Shown: positions 48,433 through 59,799 of the stretch, piece after piece
Numbering within the stretch: position 1 is the stretch's first letter
Layout: every line of letters begins with the position of its first letter
From: Artemia franciscana
Lineage: Eukaryota; Arthropoda; Branchiopoda; Anostraca; Artemiidae
Direction of reading: 5' to 3'
Length of the DNA stretch: 64,000 bases
Assembly (NCBI RefSeq): GCF_032884065.1
Contig: NC_088865.1
Span: forward strand, 49,678,176 to 49,742,175
Notes under the pieces: model-generated
Seen by the model: the letters and a program-made list of their open reading frames with translations, nothing else
Databases searched by the model: none
What the model was told of the DNA's origin: nothing
Position numbers and translations under genes: made by a program

Positions 48433-49903
48433 GTGTTGCGGAGCAATTGTGTTGCGGAGCAACACTACTGCTTTCGTAGTTTTTTTTTTTTTTTTTTCAC
48501 CGTGATCAGCGACCTGTAGCTCCGAAGTGATAAGAGCTAAAAACTTGAGATTTTTCAGAGGGAAGGGAAACGTAAAACAGAGTAAAAAAGTTCCAGAGAA
48601 GTTCCTAAAATTTCTAACAGTTTTCCATAAAAAAAATAAAACGGTTTTTTTCTTAGAAACTGTGCGTTCGATGTTTGGCGTCAAGTTAAGACGACCCTAG
48701 CTTCGGAAATAAACTTGTTAGAAATACAGTTATCATTTGTCTCTTCGAGAACCGGAGCACAAAATTCCGTAGCTCTTACAGATTTCCCGGAAATAATTCC
48801 GGAAAAGTCCATCTCGTTCCGATTTTTTTTGGAATTTTCTCAAATTTTCGATTTTGATGTTTCTTATATTTTTATCGAGTAGTGCTATGAAAAGTATGCA
48901 AGAAGAAGTGAAGTGTTCTATATACCAAGTTGCTTCGTTCTCTAAGAAATAATTTCCGAAGTTTCGACGTTCTAGAGGTAACTTCTGTTCTGGACCAGCT
49001 AGAATTTTTTTTTCCAACGCGGTTCGACAGGTCTCGATCTCCTAACAACTGGAGCTTACAATAGTTTCTCCGAAATAAAATTCCTTCTTTGGGTTTTTCT
49101 ATTTGGAAGTTTTGTCATGCCCTCGGGGCAATTTAAATTTTTTGGTGAACTTGGTTTGTTTTATATTTTCCTAGTTTAGACCATCAAAAGTTAAGCAGAA
49201 AACTATAAGACGTTATTTCCGTATCTCTTTCAGATTTCCCGGAAATAATTCCCAAAATGTGCGTCTCGAAACATAATACTTCGAATTGGCGTCAAGTTAA
49301 GACGGCCCTAGTTTCGGAAGTAAACGTTTTAGAGATAAAATAATTATGAACTCATATAGAACTTTTATCGATTTTTTCGAGAACTGAAGCATGAAATTCC
49401 GTAGTTCTTACAGATTTCCCGGAAATAATTCCGGAAAAGTCAATCTCGTTCCGATTTTTTGAAATTTTCTTAAATTTTCGATTTTGATGTCTATTTTATT
49501 TTTATCGAGTAGTGCTATGAAAGTTATGCAAGAAGAAGTGAAGTGTTCTTTATACCAAGTTGCTTCGTTCTCTTAGAAATAATTTCCGAAGTTTCGACGT
49601 TCTAGAGGTAACTTCGGTTCTGGGCCAGCTAGAATTTTTTTTTTTCTCGTTTATTTCTGGACCAGCTAAATATTTTACCAAACTCAGTTTAGTAGGAGCT
49701 CGAAATAAAACCATATCAAAGATGCTTCAAGATAACAATCGAAGCCGCATTGGAAAAATGTCCTCTGAAGGACATAATGGAGAATGTTGCTCCGCAACTG
49801 TGTCCCGTAGGGCACAGTTGCACGTGTTGCTCCGCAACTGTGCCCTAAGGAACAGGGCACAGTTGCTGCAACACTTCCCGTTGCACAGGCAACGGAGGTC
49901 TAG
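48433..49903 (+). mobile_element. Long GTG foldback/Helitron-like element, non-coding
   Basis: The 5' hairpin GTGTTGC-GGA-GCAACAC is partly duplicated (48433 and 48449). The body holds two direct repeats about 630 bp apart (about 48745-49015 and 49380-49640, e.g. GATTTCCCGGAAATAATTCC, GAAGTTTCGACGTTCTAGAG). The 3' end has serial hairpins: CCGTAGGG inside GCAACTGTG/CACAGTTGC, GCAACTGTGCCCT/AGGGCACAGTTGC, and CCGTTGC-ACAG-GCAACGG before CTAG. No transposase, Rep or helicase coding is seen. Confidence 0.7.
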
Positions 49904-50249
49904 TTTTTACCTGTTTTCAACGTGCATTTTCAACACTTGTACATGCGTGTCAATATTTACTAGGTCTGGATATCGCTATTTTCCACCATTCTATATTTCG
50001 TAATGTTTGCTTTGGATGAATTCGTAGCTCTTCTCAAAATTATTTAAAGCACTCAAATTTTATATGATGAGGAAAAGAGCTACTGTTGGCTGATCTATTG
50101 GGACGAAAATGTCTTTATTAACTAAAGGAAAGTTTAGTCAAAACTTGTTGAACTTGTGATTTTTCAAGATACAATATGTTTTCTTTTGGCAAAATTTACC
50201 AAAGCCAAAGGTGATAGCCTAACTCGTTCCCTGTGGGATAAGAAAATTC

Positions 50250-50600
50250 GGTACTTATGTGTTATAGCGACCCCAGTCAAGAAGAAAAGTTAGGTTAATC
50301 CTAATGAAATATACCTAAAGAAAATAAAAACATAATACTTTAGTAACAAAATTATGCAAACTACAACAAAGAAGGTGGAAAGCAGGTCGCCCAGAACGCA
50401 ATATATTAAACTGCTAACCTAACCTAGCCTAAATATCAACTCTATATATTGAATATTTAATCAAAATATACCTACGTAGTACTTTATCTCACTGTGCCTA
50501 AGCTAATTGTCTCCGAATGCAGACAGACAAACTGGCTTGTACACAGACAGATCAGATCAAACTTCGTGACTGGGGTCGCTTTAATATATAAGTACTGAGA
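50250..50600. mobile_element. MITE-like element with about 30-bp inverted termini
   Basis: Left terminus GGTACTTATGTGTTATAGCG then ACCCCAGTCA; right terminus TGACTGGGGTCGCT then TTAATATATAAGTAC. About 26 of 30 positions pair. The interior is AT-rich and non-coding. Confidence 0.7.
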
Positions 50601-51989
50601 ATTCCGATGATGGACTTAAAAACGCTTTATCTGAAAATAAATATAGCAGTTCTTTTAACATGTGATTTGATTCATGATGCCTTATTTCTTAATTTTTTTC
50701 TTTAACTAAGACTTGTGTTTCCATATTATTTATTTTTCTCAATTTTCTTGTTTTTTGCACGCCCCAGTTTTAAATATTATGCTAGTTTGCTATGAAATGT
50801 GCTAACCCTAGAATGCTGACCAGCTCAACAGCAGCGTCATCTATGAATTCTTTAAATGAGTCAATTACAAATTGCTTTCTTGGACAAAATTGGTCTAACC
50901 TTTAGAGTGAAGAGAATGCAATCGTAACTCGCTCTCTTTGAGATAAACAAATTCCAATGGGGGAATTTAAAAATGTCTTTTCTAAATACATGTTTACTAA
51001 ATGTTTTATACCAGGGAGCTTATGTTTGAAAACAAGAACACAAGTGAATCTGAAACATTAGATTATGTAATAGTATCAATTGAAAGATGTATATTTACTA
51101 TGACCATTTCATTTAGGATTTTTCTTTCTTTTCTTATGCATACTAGTTTAAAAATTTCTCTAGTTTGTTTTTAAACGTACTAACCCTAGAGTACTAGCAA
51201 GTTTAACTACACTGTCATTTCTAAATTCTATGAGTGGGTCAAATTACAAACTGTTTTCTTGTAACGAAATTAGCCTAAACTCATATATGTATTTTTTTGC
51301 ATATTAATTCGTCCATACCAAAGCTTAAAATATTTGGAGATAGGAAAATTTCAATCGGAGAATTTAAAGCTACTAATTCTATTAATGGAAACGGCGATCC
51401 TTGTGATATGTAATGCGCCTCGGTTAAGAAGCATCCCTGTCTAAGAATTTACGCTTTGGGGCGGACATTTATTTACTATCCATTTAAGGTGGAGATAAAA
51501 TTTAAAGAAGTATAGCTGTGTTGTGATGTATTTTCCCACCGTATTATTAGCATTATAAAGAGTGGCTTAATTTGGTCAAAACCGTGGGGGGGGGGTTAAT
51601 TTGGAGCCAATTTTCCCAAACCAAGTGAAAACGACAGTGAAATAAACCATATATTACCATATATAATGAGCCATATATTTCCATAAAGGCAAAAATATGC
51701 TAAAGAAAACTGACCTGTTTCTGCGGATGCTTAAATTGTGCAGGCTTATCTTAGTTTTGACAAGATTTTTGAAGAAGCTAAATTCCAGATGGGGGGAGGA
51801 TTGGGGTCTGTGTGGTAATTTCCCCTCCCCCTGTTCCATAGTAAATTAAGCCTCTGATTATACGCCGCTTTCCTTATCAGCGTCTTTCTATGGTGCGCTG
51901 TCCAAGTTAATACGGTACTTCTTAATTAAACAAAACACGCCCAAGAAGTGAAGTTAGGTTAATCCTAATGAAATATGACCTTCACATAA

Positions 51990-52190
51990 ACTTTAGTTTA
52001 TATAATGATATAATTTGGGCTATATATCTGAACATAAGGGGGGGGGGCATAAAGCATTTGGAATGTCTCCCAAATTTAACCTTACCCCACCCCCCTAATG
52101 TGCAAATATATAGCCCAAATTAGACTAGTCCAACGCATTGTATCACCTGTAACTTGTCTTTGCGGCTATGGAATCGGTTTTCTGAGATCT
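51990..52190. mobile_element. MITE with TTTGGGCTATATAT arms
   Basis: Arms AATTTGGGCTATATAT (52012) and ATATATAGCCCAAATT (52106) flank G- and C-runs. The right flank GTCCAACGCATTGTATCACC continues the similarity with the inverted copy at 59800-59965. Confidence 0.65.
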
Positions 52191-52339
52191 AACCTAAGCG
52201 CAATTCTTGACAGTGTTTCGTTTGATTAACAAGTACCCAAAAAAGTGAAGTATAATGCATTAATACGTTGATATTCATTTTCAGACAAACATTATTCGGT
52301 TGTGTAGATAATTTGCGTGTTCCTTTAGGAAGTTTTGAG

Positions 52340-52536
52340 AGGGACGACTGCTACTGGCAGATCCAGGAGGAGCAGAGGGACCCCAGCCTTCACCCCAAGA
52401 TTTTTCTGGTGCCCTCTCATGCTGTTTTTTTCTTCTTAACTCACTTTTTATAACAAATTTGTGAATTTGACCAATTATTGGCACCTTTATCACATTGGGT
52501 CCCGCCAAGATTTTGCTCTAGATCCGCCCCTGCCAC
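52340..52536. mobile_element. hAT-like MITE
   Basis: Left end ACTGGCAGATCCAGGAGGAG and right end CTCTAGATCCGCCCCTGCCA followed by CTG resemble the CAGTGGCGGATC-type termini common in hAT elements. No convincing 8-bp target duplication is visible. A short open frame here is incidental. Confidence 0.5.
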
Positions 52537-52728
52537 TGTCCAGCTCTTACTAGTGATAATTTTTATTAGTGGGAAGTTGGACTTAATTGTTCGGTTGTAA
52601 TTTCTCTTCATTTTCCGTTACTTTTATTCAATTCAGTTTGTTAAGAAAAAAAAGAAAAAAAAGAACGAGGAATTCCCGCATAAAATGAATAGTAAATAAA
52701 AATAATGTGAGCGAACGCATATCGACTA

Positions 52729-53919
52729 TCAAGTTTGTGGTAACGAACTTTAACTGAGGAGTAGCTCTGCCCAGTAGTAACAGAAACTTTAAAGAACGGT
52801 ATTTTAATAACAATAGATACGTAAAAAATTGGCTTTTTATTCTGATTCCAGATATATAAAATTCTTTAAGTTAATGTTATCAATCAGAAGCTACAATTTT
52901 GAGAAAATGTCAAGTAACAAGTACAGTTAATACTAATCATTGTTAACAATGAAATTTTGTAGAGTGCAAACAAAAATGTTGACTAACAAAAAAGTGTATT
53001 AACAATTTGCAGAAATGTGTGATTTACAGCAAAATTTAAAAACCAAAGCCTCTAATGCAAACAATTAAGTAAAAAAAAATTTTTTTTAACTGAAAGTAAG
53101 GAGCGACATTAAGAACATAAATTATTCCGTATATGAAAGGGGCTGTCCCATACTCAACGCCCCGTTCTTTAGGCTCTTTAGTTTTTATTGTTTTAAAAAG
53201 TATAGTTGTGAGAAAGAGTCAAACTTTAGCGTAAAGAGTGAGGCACTGAGAAGGGGACAGCCTCTTTTATAAACGGAATAATCTCTCTTCGTTTTAAATT
53301 TTAATGTCGCTCCTTACTTTCAGTTAAAAAAAAACTTTTTTTTTATTTAATTTCTGAACTTTTTTGAATTAAAGCAGGTTTTGATTTTGGCTCTCCATAC
53401 ATAAATAATTAAAACCAAATGTGCATGTTAATTTTATTTTTTTGGCTAAATGAATTTCTTAAAGTTTTCATCGGACGATTTTTAGAAAAAAGTGCGAGGG
53501 AGGGGGCCTAGTTGCCTTTTAATTTTACTTAAAAAGGCCACTAGAACTTTTAATTTTATTTACAAATGTTTCTATTAGTAATAAATATACATAACTTACG
53601 AATTAACTTACGTAACGAACTTCTATTTTCATATATTTTTATTACGTATATGAGAGGTGTCGCCCCCTTGTCAATACCTCACTCTTTACTCTAAAGTTCA
53701 AATTTTGTTCCATTTTCTTAAGAATGATCCCTGAATCACAGGGGCCGTTTAATTAGAATAAATAGCTCTTTTGAAATTACTAAAAATACTTTAGCGTAAA
53801 GAGCGTTTTATTGAGGAGAGGACAACCCCCCTCCCCTATATATGTAATAATTTCTGTTTGTTTTAAGTTTTAATGTTGCTACTTACTTTCAGTTGAAAAA
53901 AAAATGTTTTTTATTTAAT
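52729..53919. mobile_element. Degenerate HPT pieces: + strand 5' end and partial modules
   Basis: 52729-52900 is a + strand HPT 5' end (TCAAGTTTGTGGTAACGAAC). 52900-53060 is unrelated AT-rich DNA. 53066-53362 is an H2 hairpin, 53363-53639 module E in minus orientation, and 53640-53919 an H1-type hairpin whose right side ends like H2 (TTTATTTAAT), suggesting recombination between hairpins. Confidence 0.7.
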
Positions 53920-54149
53920 TTCTGAACGTTTTTGAATTAATACAGGTTTTGATTTTGGCTCACCGTACATTAATAATTAAAATGAATTTTGCGTATTAAT
54001 TTTATTTTTGGCTTAATGGCTTTCTCAGAGTTTTGATCAGACAATTTGGAGAAAAAGTGTGGGGGAGGGGGCCTAGTTGCCCTCCAATCTTTGGTTACTT
54101 AAACAGGCCACTATAAATTTTAATTTTATGTATGAACGTCTTTATTAGT

Positions 54150-54450
54150 AATTAAATAAAAAAAACTAATTTTTTTAGCTGAAAGTAAGGAGCGACATTA
54201 AAACTTAAAACGAACAGAAATTACTCCGTATATGAAATGGGTTGTCCCCTCCGCAATCCCTCGCTCTTTACGCTAAAGCTTTTAATTGTTTTAAAAAGTA
54301 GAATTGTGGCAAAAAGTCAAACTTTAGCGTAAAGAGCGAGGGATTGCGGAGGGGACAACCCATTTCATATACGGAGTAATTTCTGTTCGTTTTAAGTTTT
54401 AATGTCGCTCCTTACTTTCAGCTAAAAAAATTAGTTTTTTTTATTTAATT
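54150..54450. repeat. Perfect 129-bp inverted repeat (HPT H2 hairpin)
   Basis: By base-by-base reading, 54150-54278 is the exact reverse complement of 54322-54450, including the A and T runs, around a 43-bp spacer. As RNA or single-stranded DNA it would form one long uninterrupted stem. Confidence 0.9.
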
Positions 54451-55894
54451 TCTGAACGTTTTTGAATTAATGCATGTTTGGTTTTGGCTCTCCGCACATA
54501 AATTATTAAAATGAAATTTGTATATTAATTCTTTTTTTGGCTAAATGGCTTTCTCTTAGTTTTGATCAGACGATTTTGAGAAATAAGGGGTGGAGAAGGA
54601 GGCCTAGTTGCCCTCCATTTTTTCGGTTACTTAAAAAGGCAACTAGAACTTTTAATTTTTAACGAACGTTTTTATTAGTAAAAAATATACGTAACTTAAG
54701 AATTAACTTACGTAACAAACTTTCATAACCTTATATTTTTATTATGTATACGAGGGGGTTTGTACCCTCGTTAATACCCCGCTCTTTACACTAAATCGTA
54801 ATTTTTGTGCCAATTCTTTAAGAATGACCCCTGAATCAGAAAGGCCGTAGAATAAATAGTTGAAATTACTAAAAATACTTTAGCATAAAGAGCAAGGTAT
54901 TTATCTCCTCCTAAATACCTCGCTCTTTATACTAAAGTATTTTTAGAACCCCTCATATGCGTAATAATCTCTGTTCGTTTTAAGTTTCAATGCTACTTCT
55001 TTCTTTCATTTGAAAAAACGTTTTCATGTTTATTTTTCATTGTTTTCTTATAGTAATGTTAGAGAATCCTGCGCCCTTTTCATTGAATTTTTCTTCCCTC
55101 ATGACAGATTCCTCCAAGGAAAGATCCTCAAACACAACCCCCTCTCCTCAGCCCCACCCCCAAACAAAATAAATTCCCCCTGAAAACGTCTGTACACTTC
55201 CCAATAACCATTACTATATGTAAACACTGGTTAAAGTTTGTAACTTGCAGCCCCTCCCCCAGGGATTGTGGGGGAGTAAGTCATCCCCAAAGACATAGTT
55301 ATTATGGTTTTCGACTATGCTGAACAAAATAGCTATCTCAAAATTTTGATCCGTTGACTTAGGGAAAAAATGAGCGTGGGAGGGGGCCTAGATGCCCTCC
55401 AATGTTTTTGGTCACTTAAAAAGGGCACTAGAACTTTTCATTTCCGTTAGAATTAGCCCTCTTGCGAAATTCTAGGACCAGTTGGTCGATACGATGACCC
55501 CTGGGAAAAAAACAAAAAAAAAACAAACAAATAAACACGCACCCGTGATTTGTCTTCTGGCAAAAAATACAAAATTCCACATTTTTGTAGATAGGAGCTT
55601 GAAACTTCTACAGTAGGGTTCTCTGATACGCTGAATCTAATGGTATCATTTTCGTTAAGATCCTACGACTTTTAGGGGGTGTTCCCCCCTATTTTCCTAA
55701 ATAAGGTAAATTTTCTCAGGCTCGTAACTTTTAATGGGTAAGACTAAACTTGATGAAACTTATATATTTAAAATCAGCATTAAAATGCTATTCTTTTGAT
55801 GTAGCTATCGATATCAAAATTCAATTTTTTAGAGTTTTGGCTACTATTGAGCCGGGTCGCTCCTTACTACAGTTCGTTACCACAAACTGTTTGA
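54150..55894 (-). mobile_element. HPT element, full-length (-), nested
   Basis: 1.745 kb: H2 (54150-54450), module E, H1 (rearranged, about 54740-55020), G-rich/pyrimidine module (55030-55210), C, B, A, ending GTTTGA at 55889-55894. Its H2 is a perfect inverted repeat. It shares with the copy at 57345 the variant GCAATCCCTCGCTC in H2 and the rearranged H1, so they form one subfamily. Confidence 0.88.
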
Positions 55895-57344
55895 TAAGTA
55901 TACGTAACTTACAAATTAACTTACGTAACGAATTTCTATATTCGTATATTTTTATTACGTATATGATGGGGGTTTGCCCCTTCGTCAATACCTTGCTCTT
56001 TACACTAAAGTTCAAGTTTTGTTCCAATTCTTAAAGAATGACCCCTGAATCACAAAGGCCGTTTAATTAGAATAAATAGCTTCTTTGAAATTACTAAAAA
56101 TATTTTAGCGTGAAGAGTGAGGTATTGACGAGGAGCGAACCCCTTTGTATACCTAATAATTTCTGTTTGTTTTAAGTTTTAATTTTGCTCCTTATTTTCA
56201 GTTGAAAAACTTGTTTTTTTAATTTAATTTTTCATTGTATTTAAATAACGCTGGAAAATCCAGCACCCCCCTAATGATAATTCTCTTCCCCCATGATAAA
56301 TTTATTCAAGGAAAGATCCTCTCACGTAAACACCTCCCCCCGACCCTCCTACCACCAGAAAAAATCCTACTTACCAGAAAAAATCTCCCCTGAAAACGTC
56401 AGTATACTTCCCAATAAATCAATACTATGTGTAAACAATGGGCGAAGTTCATAACTTGTAGCCCTTCCCCGGGCACTGTGGGGGATTAATTCATCCCCAA
56501 AGACATAGTTATTAGATTTTTCGACTATGCTGAACAAAATGGCTATCTCAATATTTTGGTCAGGTGACTTTGGGAAAAAATTAGCGTGGGAGGGAGCCTA
56601 GTTGCCCTTCAGTTTTTTGTCACTTATAAATGGTACTAAAACTTTTAATTTCTGTTAAAATCAACCCTCTTGCGACATTTTAGGGCCACTGGGTCGATAC
56701 GATCACCCCTGGAATAAAAACAATTAAAATAAATAAAAAAAAATTAACACGCATCCGTGATCTTTCTTCTGGCAAAAAATACAAAATTCCACATTTTTGC
56801 AGATAGGAGCTTGGTTATCTGATACACTGAATCTGATGGTGTGATTTTCATTAAGATTCAATGACTTATAGGGGGTGTTTCCCTCTTTTTTCGAAAATAA
56901 GGCAACTTTTCTCAGGCTTGTAACTTTTGATTTGTAACACTCAACTTGATGAAACTTGTATATTTAAAATCAGTATAAAAATCTGATTCTGTTGATGTAT
57001 ATATTGGTTACAAAATTTCGTTTTTTAGAGTTTCGGTTACTAATGAGCACTGTCGCTCCTTACTACAGTTCGTTACCACGAACTGTTTGAACAGTGTACT
57101 AAAACAGCATTTAAAACATCAAAAAACGGTAAAAAAGAAGTTCAAAAATGTGTAACACAAAGCAGTCCATGATTATTTCCATAATAAATAATTTACGTCC
57201 ATACATTTACAATTAATATTTTATGCTTCAAATTTTTTGTATTTCCTTCTAAATATTCATCGATTTTCTTTTAAATATGTAGTTTTACTAACTAATCCTA
57301 CGAACATCCGCTAGAGTCCCTTTTATATTAGCTTTTTGTAGGTA

Positions 57345-58986
57345 TAAATAAAAAAACTAGTTTTTTTTAACTGAAAGTAAGGAGCGACATTAAAACTTAA
57401 AACGAAAAGAAATTACTCCGTATATGAAATGGGGTGTCCCCTCTGCAATCCCTCGCTCTTTACGCTAAAGCTTTTAATTGTTTTAAAAAGTAGAATTGTG
57501 GCAAAGAGTCAATCTTTAGCGTAAAGAGCGAGGGATTGCGGAGGGGACAACCCATTTCATATGCGGAGTAATTTCTGTTCGTTTTGAGTTTTAATGTCGC
57601 TACTTACTTTCAGTTAAAAAAACTAGTTTTTTTATTTAATTTCTGAATGTTTTTGAATTAATGCAAGTTTGATTTTGGCTCTCCGCACATAAATTATTAA
57701 AATGAAATTTTTATATTAATTCTTTTTGTGGCTAAATGGCTTTCTCTTAGTTTTGATCAGACGATTTTGAGAAATAAGGGGTGGGGAAGGAAGCCTAGTT
57801 GCCCTCCAATTTTTCGGTTACTTAAAAGGGCAACTAGAACTTTTAATTTTTAACGAACATTTTTATTAGTAAGAAATATACGTAACTTAAGGATTAACTT
57901 ACCTAACAAACTTTTGTATGTTATATTTTTATTATGTATACGAGGGGGTTTCTACCCTCGTTAATACGTCGCTCTTTACACTAAATCGTAAGTTTTGTCC
58001 CAATTCTTTAAGAATGACCTCTGAATCAGAAAGGACGTAGAATAAATAGTTGAAATTACTAAAAATACTTTAGCATAAAGAGCGAGGTATTTATCTCCTC
58101 CTAAATACCTCGCTCTTTATGCTAAAGTATTTTTAGAACCCCTCATACGTGTAATAATCTCTGTTCGTTTTAAGTTTCAATGCTACTCCTTACTTGCAAT
58201 TGAAAAAACGTTTTCATGTTTATTTTTTCATTGTTATTTTATAGTAATGCTAAAAAATCCTGCGCCCTTTTCATTGAATTTTTCTTCCCCCCATGACATA
58301 TTCCTCCAAGGAAAGATCGTCCCACATACCCCCCTCCCCTCAACCCCCCCCCCCAAACCAAAAATCCCCCTGAAAACGTCTGTGCACTTTTCAATAACCA
58401 TTACTATATGTAAACACTGGTCAAAGTTTGTAACTTGCAGCCCCTCTCCCAGGGATTTTGGTGGAATAAGTCATTCCCGAAGACACAGTTATTATGGTTT
58501 TCGACTATGCGGAATAAAATGGCTATCTCAAATTTTGATCCGTTGATTTTGGGAAAAAATGAGCGTGGGAGGGGGCCTAGGTACCCTCCAATTTTTTCGG
58601 TCACTTAGAAAGGGCACTAGAGCTTTTCTTTTGCGTTAGAAGAGTCCTTTTGCGACATTCTAGGACTGCTTGGTCGATACGATGACCCCTGGGGAAAAGA
58701 AAAAAAAAAACAACAAATACGCTGAATGCGATGGTGTGATTTTCGTTAAGATTCTATGACTTTTAAGGGGTGTTTCCCCCTATTTTCCAAAATAAGGGAA
58801 ATTTTTCTCAGGCTCTTAACTTTTGATGACAAAGACTAAATTTGATGAAACTTATATATTTAGAATCAGCATGAAAATTCGATTCTTTTGGTGTATCTTT
58901 TAGCATCAGAATTCCGTTTTTTAGAGTTTCTTTTACAATTGAGCCGGGTTGCTCCTTACTACAGTTCGTTACCACGAACTGTTTGA
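57345..58986 (-). mobile_element. HPT element, full-length (-)
   Basis: 1.64 kb with H2 (57345-57640), module E, rearranged H1 (about 57940-58180), pyrimidine-rich module (58230-58390), C, shortened B and A, ending GTTTGA (58981-58986). It is closest to the nested copy at 54150. The 5'-side A and 3'-side T flank it as in other copies. Confidence 0.86.
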
Positions 58987-59265
58987 TATATTGCTTATCG
59001 GAAAGTTTTTAATAGTCTTGTGTCATAAAAAATATTTGTAATATTTTTTCAGCTGTATTTATATAACAAACGTTGTTTTCTTTGAGATGACATATTGCTG
59101 GAAAATTACAAGATTACGGGAGTCCAATTTGAGAGATCAATTCTGTTGTAAGAAAAGCCTAGCTATAAGTGGAAGAATTTCATGATCCTGTGACAGTAAC
59201 TTACACAGCTATGGGCCCAACCCTAAATTTTTTCGTATTTTTGGGCATTTCTTAACCAAATTATT

Positions 59266-59557
59266 GAGTTCAATTTCGGCTCATATATGACAAGAAAAAA
59301 TTACTTAATTGGATGAAGTTCAAAATTTCTCGTTTGTCTTTCAATGGCCCTCTTTCCGTGTACTTCTAAACATTCAAAAATAACTTATCCTCGTAGGGAA
59401 AACCTATGCACGAGTTCAATGTCGGCTCATATATGACAAGAAAAAATTACTTAATTGGATGAAGTTCAAAATTTCTCGTTTGTCTTTCAATGGCCCTCTT
59501 TCCGTGTACTTCTAAACATTCAAAAATAACTTATCCTCGTAGGGAAAACCTATGCAC
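59266..59557. repeat. 146-bp tandem duplication, almost identical
   Basis: GAGTTCAAT.TCGGCTCATAT starts units at 59266 and 59412. By eye the units differ at one base (T/G at the tenth position). A recent duplication or an assembly artefact. Confidence 0.9.
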
Positions 59558-59799
59558 GTGGAGGGAGAGATACTTGGGTAGTACATTTAGGTAAAAAGAG
59601 GATTTGATACACTTTGACTATTTGCAGGAACACTATCTCGAAGTGATCCCTCAATGCTTGCATTCATGCTTGTTTAGGCCCACTTTTGTCACTTTTTTTA
59701 CCCACAAGGTCCAAATAGTTTTTTTTTCATTTGTTTATAGGGGAAGGGTACTCCCGTACAGTCCAGAACACACTCGAGAAGTTGGCTTAATGTAAGATC

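Larger units (their letters stand above)
53920..57090 (-). mobile_element. HPT element (-) split by a nested HPT copy
   Basis: The left part is module E (53920-54149); after the nested element the rest of module E resumes at 55895 (TAAGTATACGTAACTTAC). It continues through H1 (about 55935-56225), the pyrimidine/G-rich module, C, B and A to GTTTGA (57085-57090). Joining 54149 and 55895 restores the ...TTATTAGTA..TATACGTAAC order of intact copies. Confidence 0.8.

Noticed and set aside
49560..50003. 147-codon + strand ORF
   Set aside because: It translates the GTG element body, its terminal hairpins and the flank; no protein family, and it crosses the element end.
51290..51420. Search for the anoctamin TM10 exon in AT-rich frames after exon H
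   Set aside because: No frame gave the expected loop, Pro-rich or TM10 strings; similarity was at chance level.
52268..52508. Overlapping ORFs on both strands around DPSLHP/EKSWGEGW
   Set aside because: Lies in a hAT-like MITE that is repetitive in character; open frames on both strands are incidental.
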